Assembly (NCBI RefSeq): GCF_014873705.1
Contig: NZ_JADBDS010000005.1
Coordinates: 62,001-126,000 of the forward strand
Reading direction: 5' to 3'
DNA length: 64,000 nt
From: Mycobacterium sp. OAS707
GTDB lineage: Bacteria; Actinomycetota; Actinomycetes; Mycobacteriales; Mycobacteriaceae
A program made the position numbers and the translations under genes. Numbering within the stretch: the first letter of the stretch is position 1; each line of letters begins with the position of its first letter. Of the stretch, positions 43,143 to 52,868 are shown piece by piece. The notes beneath the pieces were generated by a model that did not search any database, was not told the origin of the DNA, and worked only from the letters and a program-made list of their open reading frames with translations.

Positions 43143-44927
43143 ATGCCCAGGCTCAACGGCGGACAGGTTATCGCCCGCACTCTCAAGGAATACGGCGTGC
43201 CCTACGTGGCAGGCATTCCGGGGCACGGCATCTGGGGATTGATGGATGCGTTCAACGAGGACGAATCCAAGATTCCGTTCATCCAGACGTATCACGAACA
43301 GAGCGCGGTCCATTTGGCTGATGGCTACTACCGAGTTTCAGGGAAGCCGATGTGCGCGGTGACGTCGATCGGCGCGGGCGCCTCCAACACCGTCCTCGGC
43401 CTGGCCACTGCCTACAGCGACTCCACCAGCGTCCTGGTTATCACCGGCGGTCCGCCACGACACATGCGCGGTCGTGGTGTGCTCCAAGAGCTGGAAAGGC
43501 AAAAGGACAACGGTTTCCCGCAGGTCGCAGAAGCGGTTTCTAAACGCAGCTGGGTCGCCAACAGTATCGAAGATCTGCCGTTCATCCTGCATCGCGCGTT
43601 CAGCACCATGCTGACCGGCCGACGTGGACCCGCCCACATCGAAGTGCCATGGGATCTGCACGCAGAGACCGCCGAAGTCAACTTTCATGACCTTGCCCGC
43701 CGGCTCCCGGTGGGCCTGCAATATCCCGACCCCGAGGCGATTGAGCGTGCGATCGCGGTGCTGGCCGGTGCGGCGCGACCGATGATCATCATCGGGGGCG
43801 GCGCCATCAGTGCCGACGCCACCGACGAAGTGCGGGCCCTGGCCGAAGGATTCAACATCCCCGTCGCAACGACGTGGAATGGCAAAAGCGGGTTCCCCGA
43901 GGATCACGATCTGTTCGTCGGAAGCGTCGGCCAGACCGGCACGATCCACGGAAATTACCTGGCCGCCAACGCCGATGTCGTCGTCTCGATCGGCTGCCGG
44001 TTCACCGACTGGTCGTCGTCCAGCTACGCCAAGGGGCAGTCGTTCTCGTTCCCGCCGGCCAAGCTCATTCACATCGATATCGATCCGCACGAGATCGGCA
44101 AGATCTACCCGGCCGAGGTCGGCATCCTCGCCGACGCTAAACCCGCCGTCGCCGCGATCGTCGACTCACTGCCAGCCAAGCCGACCCGTACTGACTATCT
44201 CGCAGAGGTCGCCGAACGGAAAGCGGAGTGGGAGAACGAATTATCGACCCGCCGCGACACCGACCGCTTCCCGTTCACGCTGCAGCGACCCCTGGCCGCC
44301 CTGCGCCGCGTGATGGACCGAAGCGGCATCGTACTGGTCGGTTCGGGTAATACCCAAGGTGCCGTCAAGCAGACGTTCCCGGTCTACGAGCCGCGCACAC
44401 ACCTGACGACAGGCGGCTTCTCGTCCATGGGATGGCCGGTGCCCGCCGCGCTGGGCGCCAAACTCGCCGCACCGGAGCGCCAGGTGGCCAGCATCACCGG
44501 TGATGGCGACTTCCTGATGACAGCACAGGAGATCGGGGTCGCCATCCAGCACGACATTCCCGTGGTGTTTGTCGTGCAGGACAATTCGGGCTATATCTCG
44601 ATCCGCGGCGGTCAGCGCAACGCCACCGACCGTATCATCGGCACCGAGTTCAACCGCCCCGACGGCACTCCGTACAGCCCAAGCTTCAAGGATCTCGGAA
44701 AGTCGTTCGGGCTGGAATCATTCCGGGTCGACTCGGCAGCCGACCTCGAGCCGACCTTCAAGCGGGCCTTCGACGCACAGGCCCCGGTACTGGTCGAGAT
44801 TCCTACCGATCGCGACCTCGCCAGCCCATTCGTTCCGGGCTGGCTCGATTTCCCGCCGCTGCCGCACATCACCGACGAACGAGCCGACGAATACCGCCAG
44901 AATCGCGCCAACGAGCAGCACCAGTAG
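43143..44927 (+). CDS. Acetolactate-synthase-like thiamine diphosphate enzyme
   Basis: A 594-residue ThDP-dependent enzyme of the acetohydroxyacid-synthase/IolD/decarboxylase superfamily. The catalytic Glu lies in YHEQSAVHLADGYYRVSG, the central FAD-type domain has MIIIGGGAISADATDEV, and the ThDP/Mg motif is GDGDFLMTAQEIGVAI ... QDNSGY. It is not a typical branched-chain IlvB (no small subunit, unusual neighbours) and does not match sulfoacetaldehyde acetyltransferase as I know it. Divergent from pucR and followed by an ABC transporter, so a C-C ligase, lyase or decarboxylase in the same catabolic pathway. Confidence 0.85.
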   Translation: MPRLNGGQVIARTLKEYGVPYVAGIPGHGIWGLMDAFNEDESKIPFIQTYHEQSAVHLADGYYRVSGKPMCAVTSIGAGASNTVLGLATAYSDSTSVLVITGGPPRHMRGRGVLQELERQKDNGFPQVAEAVSKRSWVANSIEDLPFILHRAFSTMLTGRRGPAHIEVPWDLHAETAEVNFHDLARRLPVGLQYPDPEAIERAIAVLAGAARPMIIIGGGAISADATDEVRALAEGFNIPVATTWNGKSGFPEDHDLFVGSVGQTGTIHGNYLAANADVVVSIGCRFTDWSSSSYAKGQSFSFPPAKLIHIDIDPHEIGKIYPAEVGILADAKPAVAAIVDSLPAKPTRTDYLAEVAERKAEWENELSTRRDTDRFPFTLQRPLAALRRVMDRSGIVLVGSGNTQGAVKQTFPVYEPRTHLTTGGFSSMGWPVPAALGAKLAAPERQVASITGDGDFLMTAQEIGVAIQHDIPVVFVVQDNSGYISIRGGQRNATDRIIGTEFNRPDGTPYSPSFKDLGKSFGLESFRVDSAADLEPTFKRAFDAQAPVLVEIPTDRDLASPFVPGWLDFPPLPHITDERADEYRQNRANEQHQ

Positions 44928-45169
44928 GGGTTCACACGATGAACGACGACACTTCATAACGCCCGGGAGTGCCCGCAAGGTGCCCGCGCAATCTGCGCAG
45001 GGCGGCGCGGGCGCCTACCACTCAGCGACGTCTAGCGCCTATTAATCCAGTCGACTCAGTCAGCCAATGTTGCCATCTGGCCATATCGCCATGCCGTTTT
45101 CCGGGCCAAACTCCCTGATCCAAATCGTCCGCTCCCCACCCAAGAGCACACCCGTAAAGGGGTTTCAAA

Positions 45170-46777
45170 ATGCAGGACAACATTTCTAGAGCCGCGGCCA
45201 ACATGGCGGGCGCCCAGTTCGACCGTAGGAAGTTCCTGTGGTCGGCAGCCGCGGGTCTCGCCGTCGTGGGCGCCGGGGCCAGCCTCGTCGGTTGCGCAGG
45301 CGGCGGTCAAGGCGGCCAATCGTCTCAGGGCGGCCCGGCAGGCGAACCCAAGCGCGGCGGCACCCTCCGGGTCGGCGCGCAAGGCGGCGCCAACACCGAC
45401 ACCCTCGATGCCCAAAACGGTCTCACCAACACCGATTACACGCGCAACGCGCAACTGTACGATCCCCTGGCTCGGCTTGACGACAAGGGGCAGCCGCAAC
45501 TGGTCTTGGCCAAGGAAATCACGCCGAACAAGGATGGCACCGAGTGGACCATCATCATCCCCGCCGGCGTGACCACACACCAGGGCAAACCGTTTACCGC
45601 CGATGACGTCCTCTACAGCCTCAAGCGAATCGTCGACAACAAGTTCCCCGGGTTGTACAGCCTGGGACCGATCGACATCGCGAATTCCAAAGTCGTCGAT
45701 CCCACCACGCTGAAGGTGGCTTTCACCAAGCCCTACGCCATCCTCGTGGAGGGTTTGACCACCGTGTTCATGAACATGGTCCCGCGCGACTACGACCCCA
45801 AAAAACCTGACGGCACAGGCCCGTTCAAGTTCCAGAGCTTCACGCCAGGCGTCGAGAGCACGTTCGTGCGCAACGCGAACTACTGGCAGGCCGACTTGCC
45901 CCATCTGGACGCGGTGGTCACGACAAACATCGCCGATGAGACCAGTCAGGTCAACGCACTGCAGTCGGGCCAGGTCGACGTCATCAACTATTTGTCCCAA
46001 GGTTCGGTCGCGGCGCTGCAATCCGGCGGCATGCATGTAGTCGTTTCCGGCACCGGCGGATGGGGACCGTTCACGATGCGCGTCGACCAAAAGCCATTTG
46101 ATGACCTGCGCGTGCGCCAGGCGCTGCGGTTGATCGTGGATCGCCAGGAGATGCTCAACCAGGTCTTCGGCGGCAAGGGAAAGATCGGCAACGACGTCTT
46201 CGGCATATACGACAGAGACTTCCCGACAGATTTACCACAACGCCACCAAGACATCGACCAGGCGAAGTCACTGCTCAAGGCGGCCGGGCAGCAGGACCTG
46301 ACAATCCAACTGGTGACAACCCCCAATGCCCCCGGAATGATCCCCGCCGCACAGGTTTTCGCCACGCAAGCCAAGAAGGCAGGCGTCAACGTCAACATCG
46401 TCCAGCAGACAACGACCGACTACTTCGCCAACTCCTACCTGAAAGTGGCCTTCAGCCAGGACTACTGGCCCACGCAGCCGTACCTGGTCGCTGCCGGTCA
46501 AGCACTGGCGGGCCCCGATGCGCCCTTCAATGCCTGCAAGTTCAACGATCCCGAATACAACTCGCTCTACAACCAGGCGATCGCCGAAGGAGACGCCGGA
46601 AAGCGTGCTGACCTCATCCACACGATGGTCAAGATCGATTACGACCGAGGCGCCAACATCATCCCGTACTTCTTTCCAACGATCGACGCAAGCACCCAGA
46701 AGGTGGGCGGAATCAAGGAGTTCCCCACAGGATTCAGTCCCAGCGGTAACGACTTCACCAACTTCTGGTTGGCCTAG
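45170..46777 (+). CDS. Tat-exported lipoprotein, family-5 ABC substrate-binding protein
   Basis: A 535-residue solute-binding protein of the peptide/nickel/opine class (SBP_bac_5). The N terminus has a twin-arginine motif (FDRRKFLW), a hydrophobic segment and a lipobox LVGC, so it is probably a Tat-exported lipoprotein. The family pattern continues with GTLRVGAQGGANTDTLDA, KPFTADDVLYSLKRI and GTGPFKFQSF. AAAGGGG precedes the ATG. First gene of a full ABC importer. A relic of a paralogue lies at 26.8-27.0 kb. Confidence 0.92.
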   Translation: MQDNISRAAANMAGAQFDRRKFLWSAAAGLAVVGAGASLVGCAGGGQGGQSSQGGPAGEPKRGGTLRVGAQGGANTDTLDAQNGLTNTDYTRNAQLYDPLARLDDKGQPQLVLAKEITPNKDGTEWTIIIPAGVTTHQGKPFTADDVLYSLKRIVDNKFPGLYSLGPIDIANSKVVDPTTLKVAFTKPYAILVEGLTTVFMNMVPRDYDPKKPDGTGPFKFQSFTPGVESTFVRNANYWQADLPHLDAVVTTNIADETSQVNALQSGQVDVINYLSQGSVAALQSGGMHVVVSGTGGWGPFTMRVDQKPFDDLRVRQALRLIVDRQEMLNQVFGGKGKIGNDVFGIYDRDFPTDLPQRHQDIDQAKSLLKAAGQQDLTIQLVTTPNAPGMIPAAQVFATQAKKAGVNVNIVQQTTTDYFANSYLKVAFSQDYWPTQPYLVAAGQALAGPDAPFNACKFNDPEYNSLYNQAIAEGDAGKRADLIHTMVKIDYDRGANIIPYFFPTIDASTQKVGGIKEFPTGFSPSGNDFTNFWLA

Positions 46778-46806
46778 AAACCCGCTGATTCGGCGAAAGG
46801 CCCACC

Positions 46807-47814
46807 ATGACTGAGACGCTCCAAATCGCCACCGCGAAGCCATCGGGACGCAGTTCCCACCCGATCCGATCGCTGGTGGTATCGCGCGCAATCACTGGGG
46901 TGATATCGATTTTCGTCATCTCGATCATTGTCTACGCCGCGACATTGGTGCTGCCTGGTGACGCCGCCACCGCGATCCTCGGCCAACAGGCCACACCCGA
47001 GCGACTGGCGGCACTACGGGCCGAGCTGCACCTCGATCAGTCGCCCATTACCGGCTATTTCAACTGGGTGACATCCGCATCGCGCGGCGACTTCGGCAAG
47101 TCACTCACCCAGGGTCTGCCGGTATGGGACATTGTGGGGCCAAGGCTGGCCAACTCGATGGTGCTGATCGCACTCACCGCGATCATCTCCACCATTTTGG
47201 GTGTGCTACTTGGGATGTGGGCAGCCGCACGCCGCGACTCGTGGATCGATCACTCGCTGTCGGTGAGCGCGCTGGTGGCAAGCGCGTTGCCGGAGTTCGT
47301 GATCGCCGTGTTCGTGGTGATGGTTTTCGCCGTCACGATATTCGCGTGGTTTCCTGCGGTCAGCATCCTGCCCGAGGGTGAACACATCTGGAATGAACCG
47401 GTGAAGCTGGTACTGCCGGTCTTTGCCCTCGTCCTCGTGGTCACTCCCTATGTATTCCGGATGTTCCGGGCGTCACTGATCGAGGCGCTCAACTCCGACT
47501 ACGTCGAGGTTGCAACCTTGAAGGGTGCCAGCATGTCACGGCTGTTGTTCGGTCACGCGCTGCCGAATGCACTGGCCGCAACCATTCAGGTGGTGGGCCT
47601 GAATCTGCTGTATCTGGCCGGTGGAATCGCCCTGGTCGAGACAGTGTTCCAGTTCCCGGGAATCGGTTTGGCACTTGTTGCGGCAATCAGCGAGCGCGAT
47701 GTGCCGATGATTCAGTTCCTGGTCGTGCTGTTGGCCATCGCATACGTCCTATTGAATATCACGACCGACCTCGCAGTGCTACTCGTCACTCCACGCAAAC
47801 GACTTCCGAGGTGA
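46807..47814 (+). CDS. ABC transporter permease, DppB/OppB type
   Basis: A 335-residue inner-membrane permease with six helices. The N-terminal segment (SRAITGVISIFVISIIVYAA) and the EAA loop (EVATLKGASMSRLLFGHALP) are typical of the peptide/nickel class B permeases. It follows the binding protein by 29 bp and overlaps the next permease by 4 bp. Confidence 0.92.
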   Translation: MTETLQIATAKPSGRSSHPIRSLVVSRAITGVISIFVISIIVYAATLVLPGDAATAILGQQATPERLAALRAELHLDQSPITGYFNWVTSASRGDFGKSLTQGLPVWDIVGPRLANSMVLIALTAIISTILGVLLGMWAAARRDSWIDHSLSVSALVASALPEFVIAVFVVMVFAVTIFAWFPAVSILPEGEHIWNEPVKLVLPVFALVLVVTPYVFRMFRASLIEALNSDYVEVATLKGASMSRLLFGHALPNALAATIQVVGLNLLYLAGGIALVETVFQFPGIGLALVAAISERDVPMIQFLVVLLAIAYVLLNITTDLAVLLVTPRKRLPR

Positions 47815-48755
47815 CCACGGACATGACCGCTACCCTCAACTTAGACACGGCCGAACAGTCGCCGACCAAGCAGCGAGGTGCAGTACGACGAATACTGGAG
47901 AGCGCCTTGGCAACTCGCCGCGGTAAAATAGGCCTGGCACTGACAGTGCTTGTGGTCGGGTTCGCCTTCATCGGCCCATTCCTTCCCTCGCGCTCACCGG
48001 TGGAGTTCTCCGGCCCGCCATATGCGTTACCAGGCAACGGTGCAGGAATTCTTGGCACCGACGCGCTTGGGCGCGATGTTCTGGCGCGCCTATTCGACGG
48101 CGGTTGGCAACTGTTGACGCTAGCCGCGATCTCTACCGCGGCAGCGGTATTGCTCGGTGCCATTGCTGGCGTGATGGCGGCCTATCGCGGCAGTTACACC
48201 GAAATGACGGTCATGCGCTCAGTCGATGTCATGCTCGCGATCCCCCAGCTGGTGTTTGTTCTGCTGATTGTGAGCGTCATCGGCGCGAAGACCTGGCTTG
48301 TGGTGGTGGCTGTCACGCTGTGTCAAGCGCCTCAGGTGGCGCGTGTCATGTACGCCGCCGCGCAGGACATCTGCGAGCGCGACTTCGTCAAGGCGGTCGC
48401 CCTGTGGGGTGTTCCCCCGCGTACGGTGATCCGCCGCCATGTCATGCCCAGCCTGACAACTCCATTGGCCGTGGAAGCTGGTTTGCGACTGAGCTTTTCG
48501 ATCATTCTCATCGCAGGCATCAACTTCCTCGGGTTCGGCACACAACCACCGAATCCATCCTGGGGAGTCATGGTGAACGAGAACCGGCTCGGTCTGGCCA
48601 CCAACTACTGGGGAGTGCTGGCTCCGGCCATCCTGCTCGCCATCCTCGCCGTGGGGACCAACGTTTTCGCCGATTCATTGGCGCGGGTCGCCTTTGGCGA
48701 AGGCGGCGCCGAGGAAACGTCGGCCGTTACAGGGCTCACCATGGCGGCATCATGA
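47811..48755 (+). CDS. ABC transporter permease, DppC/OppC type
   Basis: A 314-residue partner permease. It has the class C start (TRRGKIGLALTVLVVGFAF), the GTDALGRDVLARL motif and the EAA loop (FVKAVALWGVPPRTVIRRHV). The GTG start overlaps the previous stop (GTGA); ATG at 47823 is an alternative. Its stop overlaps the ATPase ATG. Confidence 0.92.
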   Translation: MTTDMTATLNLDTAEQSPTKQRGAVRRILESALATRRGKIGLALTVLVVGFAFIGPFLPSRSPVEFSGPPYALPGNGAGILGTDALGRDVLARLFDGGWQLLTLAAISTAAAVLLGAIAGVMAAYRGSYTEMTVMRSVDVMLAIPQLVFVLLIVSVIGAKTWLVVVAVTLCQAPQVARVMYAAAQDICERDFVKAVALWGVPPRTVIRRHVMPSLTTPLAVEAGLRLSFSIILIAGINFLGFGTQPPNPSWGVMVNENRLGLATNYWGVLAPAILLAILAVGTNVFADSLARVAFGEGGAEETSAVTGLTMAAS

Positions 48756-50581
48756 CTGGGGTGCGCGAGGTCGCCACCGATGACCGCGACGCCGGTGCGC
48801 CGGAAGCGGGATTACTCGTCGAGGGCCTGACAGTCGTCACCGAGGGGCGCCAGACACCCGTGGTGCAGGACGTCGGTTTCGCAGTGGCGCCCGGCCACGT
48901 AATGGGCTTGGTCGGTGAGTCGGGTTCAGGCAAAAGCACCATCGGCGTCGCCCTTCTTGGTCTCGCGCGTCGTGGGCTGCGCATCGCCGGCGGACGCGTG
49001 TGCATCGACGGCGTCGATATTCTCGGCCTACAAGGCAGGAATCTGCAGAACGCGCGCGGCCGGCTGATTGCCTATGTTCCCCAGGATCCAGTAAGCGGAC
49101 TGAACCCAGCGCTCACGGTGGGTCGCCAACTACGCGAGGCGATCATCATCCACCGCGATACCCTGCCGGCGGGGGAAACCATCGAGCAGCGCGTGCACCA
49201 GCTGATGGATGAGGTCGGCCTGCCCTCGACCGACGCTTTTCTGAACAGCTACCCGCACCAGATGTCGGGTGGGCAGCAGCAACGAGTCGGTATCGCAATG
49301 GCATTCAGCTGTCGACCCCGCGTCATCGTTCTCGACGAGCCGACGACTGGGTTGGATGTCACCACCCAGCGCCGTGTCCTAGAGACCGTGCGCGAGCTCA
49401 CCGCTGAGCATCAGGTGACCTCGGTGTACGTCAGCCACGACTTGGCGGTGGTGGCCCAGCTCGCCGATCAGACCGCCGTCCTCTATGCGGGTCGCGTCGT
49501 CGAGCACGCAGCCACCGAGTCGATGTTCGGTGGTGCCCGTCACCCCTATACCGTCGGCCTGCTGAAGGCAGTGCCGAGTTCGGCTCGCAGTGAGATTCTG
49601 GTCGGCATCGAAGGTCGGCCTCCCCGGCCGGGCCGGTGGCCGCAGGGCTGTTCGTTCGCGGATCGCTGCGAGTCGGTACAGCAGACCTGCCGCGAGGAAC
49701 TTCCGCCGCTACGCAATATTGGTGACAGCGGTCAATCCCACTTGGCGCGTTGCTATTTCCCACAGCCGCCGGTATCGGCTGATCATGCCAAGAACCCTGT
49801 GCCAACGTTGTCAGGTGGTCCCCTGCCCATCGTTACGGTACGCAAGCTGGCGGCGCGATATGGAGCGCGCGAAGTGCTGCGCGATGTCTCATTCGAAGTT
49901 CTTGCGGGCCGCTGCACGGCTGTGGTCGGGCAATCGGGATCCGGAAAGACGACCCTGGCGAGATCGTTGGTCGGTCTGCACACAGCCTGGACAGGGGAGG
50001 TCGAATTCGCGGGCACGCGGTTGGATACGCAGCCGCAGCGTCGGACCAAGGCGCAACGTCAGACATTGCAGTACGTTTTCCAAAACCCTTACAGCTCACT
50101 GAATCCACGGATGTCAGTGCGCGAAAATCTGGAGGAACCGCTGCGGTACTTCTCCTCCTTGTCGCACCGTCAGCGCACGGAGAAGGTCTTCGGGGTGCTG
50201 GCAACGGTCGCTCTATCGGAGGAGTACGCCGAGCGGATGCCACAGCAACTGTCGGGCGGCGAACGGCAACGCGTCGCGGTAGGACGTGCCTTGATCGTCG
50301 ACCCCGACGTCATCGTATGCGATGAGATCACCTCGGCGCTGGATGTGTCGGTACAAGCGCTGCTCGTCGAGCAGCTTCGGCGTCTCCAGAATGAACGAGG
50401 CTTGTCGTTGGTATTCATCACCCACAACCTGGCGGTGGTGCGCAGTATCGCCCAGGAGGTCGTCGTGCTGTCCGATGGCGTCATCGTCGAGTCCGGCTCA
50501 GTTGATCGGGTCCTCGACCATCCCACACACGCGTATACCCAGAGTCTGCTCGCCGATTTACCCAGCACCGAAAGGTCCTGA
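48752..50581 (+). CDS. Fused DppD-DppF type ABC transporter ATPase
   Basis: A 609-residue protein with two ABC ATPase domains in tandem. Domain 1: Walker A GESGSGKST (Lys about 61), signature MSGGQQQRV, Walker B VIVLDEPT, then the oligopeptide C-terminal GCSFADRC. Domain 2: Walker A GQSGSGKTT, signature LSGGERQRV, Walker B VIVCDEITSALD. ATG at 48752 overlaps the permease stop (ATGA); a much longer in-frame reading upstream is a shadow of the permease gene. Energises the importer. Confidence 0.92.
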   Translation: MTGVREVATDDRDAGAPEAGLLVEGLTVVTEGRQTPVVQDVGFAVAPGHVMGLVGESGSGKSTIGVALLGLARRGLRIAGGRVCIDGVDILGLQGRNLQNARGRLIAYVPQDPVSGLNPALTVGRQLREAIIIHRDTLPAGETIEQRVHQLMDEVGLPSTDAFLNSYPHQMSGGQQQRVGIAMAFSCRPRVIVLDEPTTGLDVTTQRRVLETVRELTAEHQVTSVYVSHDLAVVAQLADQTAVLYAGRVVEHAATESMFGGARHPYTVGLLKAVPSSARSEILVGIEGRPPRPGRWPQGCSFADRCESVQQTCREELPPLRNIGDSGQSHLARCYFPQPPVSADHAKNPVPTLSGGPLPIVTVRKLAARYGAREVLRDVSFEVLAGRCTAVVGQSGSGKTTLARSLVGLHTAWTGEVEFAGTRLDTQPQRRTKAQRQTLQYVFQNPYSSLNPRMSVRENLEEPLRYFSSLSHRQRTEKVFGVLATVALSEEYAERMPQQLSGGERQRVAVGRALIVDPDVIVCDEITSALDVSVQALLVEQLRRLQNERGLSLVFITHNLAVVRSIAQEVVVLSDGVIVESGSVDRVLDHPTHAYTQSLLADLPSTERS

Positions 50582-50596
50582 GCCAGAACAATATTC

Positions 50597-50896
50597 ATGA
50601 CAACGCAGTTACCATCAGCACGCGGCGTCAATACCACGGCCGAAGCTCGGGACTGGCAACTCTCGGCGCGATGCCGCGGCGAGGACACCGACGCGTTCTT
50701 TCACCCGGAAGGTGAGCGCGGAGGCGAACGACGCCGACGTCAACGCCGCGCCAAAGCGATGTGTGCCGAATGCCCCGTCAGGCACCAATGTCTCGTCCAC
50801 GCGATGAAGGTCCCGGAGGCCTACGGAGTTTGGGGCGGTACATCCGAAGACGAGCGCGCACGCTGGCTCCGCACGCCGTCACCCGTCGTATGTTAG
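50597..50896 (+). CDS. WhiB family iron-sulphur transcription factor
   Basis: A 99-residue Wbl protein. Four Cys for a 4Fe-4S cluster are in ARCRGED and MCAECPVRHQC (C-x2-C-x5-C), followed by the GVWGGTSEDER turn and a short basic end. Wbl proteins work with the main sigma factor region 4. It lies 15 bp after the transporter ATPase gene and could be read through. Its stop interleaves with that of the converging aldo-keto reductase in TTAGCTAA (50893-50900). Confidence 0.92.
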   Translation: MTTQLPSARGVNTTAEARDWQLSARCRGEDTDAFFHPEGERGGERRRRQRRAKAMCAECPVRHQCLVHAMKVPEAYGVWGGTSEDERARWLRTPSPVVC

Positions 50897-51915
50897 CTAA
50901 CTCCAGGTGTGGGCGCATCCGGGCGAATCAGTTGAGCATGGCGTAGTTCAGCCCAGAGCTCTTCCGGCACAGCGCTTTCGAAGAGTTCAGCATTGCGCAT
51001 CTGCTGATCGGTATTGCGCGCGCCGAGGCATATGCTGGTGATCGCCGGGTGGGCGTAGGCGAACTGCATCGCCGCGGCGGCAAGCGGCACCCCATGCCGT
51101 TGACACAGCTCTTCGAGTTTTGCCGCCTTGGCAAGTACTTCACGCGGCGCCGGTCCGTAGTTGAATCGGGCGCCGCTCACAGGCCCAGTAGCCAAGACAC
51201 CGCTGTTGAACACGCCGCCCAATACGATCCCGATGCCCCGTTCCTGACACATGGGCAGCAGCGCGTCCAACGGCTCTTGCTCCAGCAATGTGTACCGGCC
51301 GGCCAACAGGCACAAATCAGCATCGGTGGCCTTGACCGCCTCTGTCATCACGTCGGTCTCGTTGACTCCAAAGCCGATCGCCTTGACAACACCTTGATCC
51401 CGAAGCGACTCCAACGCGGGAAACGCGCTGACGACAGCCTGGCGGAAGTACTCCGGCTGCAACGGTCCGTGAGTGAAGTGATCGCAGTCGTGAATGAACA
51501 GGACATCGAACCGATCGGTGAGCATGCGCTGCATGCTTTGCTCGACTGCACGCATGACCCCGTCGTAGCTGTAATCGAATGCCTCGACGAAGGGCGGGAT
51601 ATCGCGGTACTGGCCGCTGACCGTCGGCGCTGCGCTTGTCGGCGTCAGCACCCGGCCGACCTTTGTCGAGAGCACCATTTCGTCACGGTCGAAACGACGT
51701 AGTACATGCCCGAGCCGGTATTCACTTAATCCGTTGCCATACCCGGGTGCGGTGTCGAAGTAGCGCACGCCCTGCCGCCACGACTGCACGACCATGTCAG
51801 CCGCTTGGTCGTCGGTGAAGACGCCGTTGAAATTCCCGATAGGCGCACCGCCGAACCCAACGGCAGTGAATTGCAAACCCGACCGTTGATGAACCCTGGT
51901 GTCCGACACTCTCAT
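50893..51915 (-). CDS. Aldo-keto reductase (aldose 1-dehydrogenase-like)
   Basis: A 340-residue NAD(P)-dependent AKR. The catalytic tetrad is visible: Asp in VRYFDTAPGYGNGLSE, Tyr in the same motif, Lys in MVLSTKVGR and His in VLFIHDCDH. The pattern resembles D-threo-aldose/L-fucose 1-dehydrogenases. ATG at 51915 follows AAGGGT. It converges with the WhiB gene and may act on sugar-like intermediates of the neighbouring pathway. Confidence 0.88.
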   Translation of the reverse strand: MRVSDTRVHQRSGLQFTAVGFGGAPIGNFNGVFTDDQAADMVVQSWRQGVRYFDTAPGYGNGLSEYRLGHVLRRFDRDEMVLSTKVGRVLTPTSAAPTVSGQYRDIPPFVEAFDYSYDGVMRAVEQSMQRMLTDRFDVLFIHDCDHFTHGPLQPEYFRQAVVSAFPALESLRDQGVVKAIGFGVNETDVMTEAVKATDADLCLLAGRYTLLEQEPLDALLPMCQERGIGIVLGGVFNSGVLATGPVSGARFNYGPAPREVLAKAAKLEELCQRHGVPLAAAAMQFAYAHPAITSICLGARNTDQQMRNAELFESAVPEELWAELRHAQLIRPDAPTPGVS

Positions 51916-52174
51916 TGGCGCGACCCTTTTCTGCTTGTAGCTTTACTCCGTCGCTTCGCGCTGCCAGGTTAGGGCGCGCTTAATTCGAGCGTAATGTCGC
52001 GAACCCACGCGAACCCGACACACTGTGAGCAGCGTCGGCGGCAAATAATGCACCAATTGTGTGAGGTTCGTGAGCGTCGCATCGCATAATCTGTTGACAA
52101 CTTCCGGCCCGGTCGCCGACGTCTCGCTTATCGGGTGTGATCAAGATCAGGGGGAAAGGGGGGCACCGATCAAC

Positions 52175-52840
52175 GTGCGGGCTCCCGATATCGACCCGAC
52201 AGGATTGCGGTGGCATATCCGCTCGTACTTCGATGTGTGGACAGACCTACTCGAGCGGTCCCCCCACGGGCGTCCGATAGTCATCGGCATCGACGGTCAC
52301 AGTGGCTGCGGCAAGACCACTCTCGCGAACGGGCTGGCAGCGGTTGAACCCCACACCGATGTGATCCATACCGACGACGTGGCCTCGCATCATTCGTTCT
52401 TTGAGTGGGCAGAGCCGCTGATTGAGTACCTGTTGAAACCTCTGCACCAAAACGGGCTCCCTATCAGTTACCGTCCACCCGGATGGGTTCTGCGCGACCG
52501 GCCCGGCGCGATCACCGTCGCCGCCGACACGACTGCGGTGCTTGTCGAGGGAGTCGGCGTCGCACGTCGGGAGGTGCGAAGGTGGTTGGACGCAGTCATT
52601 TGGGTATATGCCGACGATGACGTCGCCCGTCGGCGGCTGGTGTCTCGCGGGGAGAGCACAGCCTTTATCAACGACTGGATGGCGCAGGAGAATCGCCTGC
52701 TTGCCGAGCATCGGCCGTGGGAGATCGCTGATTTGCTCGTCGCGGGCGAGTTGGGTCAACCGTCGCACGACGGCCGGTACCGCAATGTCGTCACCGCCCC
52801 TGGCCCGGGGGCGGCGCGCGTGCGGGCCAAGGACACATAA
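52175..52840 (+). CDS. Uridine-kinase-like P-loop kinase
   Basis: A 221-residue nucleoside/sugar kinase-type protein. Walker A is GIDGHSGCGKTTLANGLA, followed by HTDDVASHHSF and WVYADDDVARRRLVSRGE, typical of the uridine kinase / phosphoribulokinase fold. GTG at 52175 is chosen because GGGAAAGGGGGG lies before it and it begins the conserved part; an in-frame ATG at 52061 is further up. It precedes the GH13 gene by 28 bp. The phosphorylated compound is not known. Confidence 0.78.
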   Translation: MRAPDIDPTGLRWHIRSYFDVWTDLLERSPHGRPIVIGIDGHSGCGKTTLANGLAAVEPHTDVIHTDDVASHHSFFEWAEPLIEYLLKPLHQNGLPISYRPPGWVLRDRPGAITVAADTTAVLVEGVGVARREVRRWLDAVIWVYADDDVARRRLVSRGESTAFINDWMAQENRLLAEHRPWEIADLLVAGELGQPSHDGRYRNVVTAPGPGAARVRAKDT

Positions 52841-52868
52841 GCGAAGCACGTCACCGTGAAGGGGTTAC

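Noticed and set aside
43143..44927. Sulfoacetaldehyde acetyltransferase (Xsc) identity with a sulfonate pathway including HisD-like HpsN
   Set aside because: The N-terminal sequence does not match Xsc as I know it and no phosphate acetyltransferase is near, so the sulfonate idea is unsupported.
48104..48751. Upstream in-frame extension of the ABC ATPase
   Set aside because: It overlaps the permease in another frame and reads as Cys/His-rich nonsense; the ATGA-coupled ATG at 48752 is the natural start.
50597..50896. WhiB protein as part of the transporter operon's regulation
   Set aside because: It is only 15 bp downstream, but nothing in the sequence shows it regulates the transporter.
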